The notes under the pieces were generated by a model, which did no database searches, was not told the DNA's origin, and saw only the letters and a list, made by a program, of their open reading frames with translations. Positions 63,300 to 64,000 of a stretch of DNA of 64,000 bases are shown here, in pieces. A program made the position numbers and the translations under genes. Source of the DNA: Diaphorobacter limosus (lineage in GTDB: Bacteria > Pseudomonadota > Gammaproteobacteria > Burkholderiales > Burkholderiaceae_C); contig NZ_CP136921.1 in the NCBI RefSeq assembly GCF_033100095.1, forward strand, positions 652,501-716,500, given 5' to 3'. Numbering within the stretch: position 1 is the first letter of the stretch; the number at the start of each line of letters is the position of its first letter.

Positions 63300-63998
63300 T
63301 CACCTAGTGACGCCGTAGTGCTTGACAGCGTATTCCTTGAAGGTACCGAACGTCTTATCGTCGAGCGCGAACTTGACGCCCGCGTTTGCGGCTGCAAAGG
63401 CCTCTGCGTCCCTATACGGTATCGGATTACCACGAATATCGAGGTACGAGAGCCGTTCGCTCTGGTGCAGTGCTTGTAGGCTTTTAACCAAATTACCACT
63501 GAGGTCGAGCGTCGTCAAGCGTGGCAACGTAGATAGTATGCTTATATCCGATATGTTATTCTTGGACAAAAGTAAGCGGATTACGGAATTATTGTTCGCC
63601 AAGCCAGCCAGATCGCCTATATTGTTATTCTTCAGTTGAACATCCGCCAATTTGGAAAGTCCGGAAAGAGGACTAAGATCTGAAACCTTGTTGTTGTTCA
63701 GTTCCAAAATCTCCAGATCACGCATATCGCGAATCACGCTCAAGTCGTCGATCTCGTTTTGATTAGCGAGCAACCATCGAAGTTGAGTGAACTCGCTTAC
63801 AATTCCAAAGTTCTCTCTCAGCAAGCCGCTTACGTCCATGCTGTTTCTGGCGGCCAGTTTCTCACGAAGTTGGTGACAATGCTCAGCATCTCGCACTGCT
63901 ATACCGATGTCCTTCTTTTCCTCAGCGATCCCCCCCAGATAAGCAATCGACCTCTTCAGAGGATCGCTCCTCGGCAGTAAGAGAGAGTCGATGCACAA
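63300..63998 (-). CDS. Leucine-rich repeat protein (5' end beyond window)
   Basis: At least 232 residues. SDS22/internalin-like repeats of 20-22 residues: IRDMRDLEILELNNNKVSDL, LSGLSKLADVQLKNNNIGDL, NNNSVIRLLLSKNNISDISI, STLPRLTTLDLSGNLVKSLQ, then a cap (LSYLDIRGNPIPYRDAEAFA). No signal peptide in the visible part. AT-rich codon use and opposite strand to the ICE core genes mark it as cargo. No ATG begins it in the window, so the N-terminus is probably cut off. Likely protein-protein interaction; role unknown. Confidence 0.75.
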   Translation of the reverse strand: MCIDSLLLPRSDPLKRSIAYLGGIAEEKKDIGIAVRDAEHCHQLREKLAARNSMDVSGLLRENFGIVSEFTQLRWLLANQNEIDDLSVIRDMRDLEILELNNNKVSDLSPLSGLSKLADVQLKNNNIGDLAGLANNNSVIRLLLSKNNISDISILSTLPRLTTLDLSGNLVKSLQALHQSERLSYLDIRGNPIPYRDAEAFAAANAGVKFALDDKTFGTFKEYAVKHYGVTR

Positions 63999-64000
63999 GA

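Larger units (their letters stand above)
54069..64000. mobile_element. Left part of a PFGI-1/ICEclc-class integrating conjugative element
   Basis: Starts between gloA and parA, where GC drops, and continues beyond the window. Gene order parA, parB, DUF2857, helix-turn-helix proteins, TIGR03761, DUF3158, ssb is the conserved maintenance end of these elements. No integrase, relaxase or type IV secretion genes are reached. No tRNA gene or clear attachment repeat is visible at the junction, so the exact end is not defined. Confidence 0.8.

Overview
The window reads as the chromosome of a GC-rich betaproteobacterium, most likely Comamonadaceae (Acidovorax, Alicycliphilus or Diaphorobacter type). 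This is inferred from gene order and protein character: an imuA-imuB-dnaE2 SOS cassette, aat-bpt, trmB-gluQ, and valine and propionate catabolism next to LysR regulators. No database search was possible. From about 54.07 kb the base composition drops and the genes become those of an integrating conjugative element (ICE) of the PFGI-1/ICEclc class, which runs off the right edge.

Layout. 0-3.4 kb: 5' part of argA, a PEP-CTERM exosortase substrate with a sigma-54 promoter, a PAS-LuxR regulator divergent from the 3-oxoacid CoA-transferase genes scoAB. 3.4-10.3 kb: an HD-GYP protein, then a LexA box and imuA-imuB-dnaE2; a 240-bp inverted-repeat element sits exactly between imuB and dnaE2. 10.5-18 kb: a response regulator and histidine kinase, an RluA-type pseudouridine synthase, tRNA-Gly(CCC), alaS, trmB and gluQ; gluQ is enlarged by two in-frame repeat insertions. 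18-24 kb: an FAD oxidoreductase, LysR/pirin, the N-end-rule transferases aat and bpt, yggL and trpB. 24-28.8 kb: an accessory patch with a GSU2403-type nucleotidyltransferase, gene remnants, two integron attC-like sites without a visible integrase, and an IS5-family element whose 3' half is replaced by an inverted copy of its own 5' end. 28.8-37.3 kb: valine/propionate catabolism (mmsB, acyl-CoA dehydrogenase, mmsA, LysR, prpE). 37-41 kb: DUF1810, EamA, ogt and an Ada-AlkA fusion (alkylation repair). 41-54 kb: phosphohexomutase, waaA, a Pat-type lysine acetyltransferase, tolC-rhodanese-pcm-tetR, msrA, chrA, pdxH, chaC, an OmpA-like protein and gloA.

The ICE segment carries parA, parB, a DUF2857 protein, two adjacent winged-helix proteins, another small winged-helix protein, a TIGR03761 protein, a DUF3158 protein, ssb, a small HTH protein and, on the other strand, a leucine-rich-repeat protein cut by the window end. 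The most striking signal is inside the second winged-helix gene. Between its DNA-binding half and its C-terminal module lie six copies of an 11-bp iteron, three of them exactly 22 bp apart. The copies fall in all three reading frames and flank AT-rich DNA. This resembles the arrangement of phage lambda gene O, where the origin lies inside the initiator gene. Just downstream is a 55-bp palindrome with two CCACGTGG boxes, a candidate parS for the ParAB genes.

A second theme is a family of roughly 55-75 bp hairpin repeats with the core AGC-GCTT-AAGCGCT. Ten copies are seen between 7 and 47 kb and none in the ICE. Some act as transcription terminators between convergent genes, and three are inserted in frame inside conserved enzymes (DnaE2, GluQ, WaaA).
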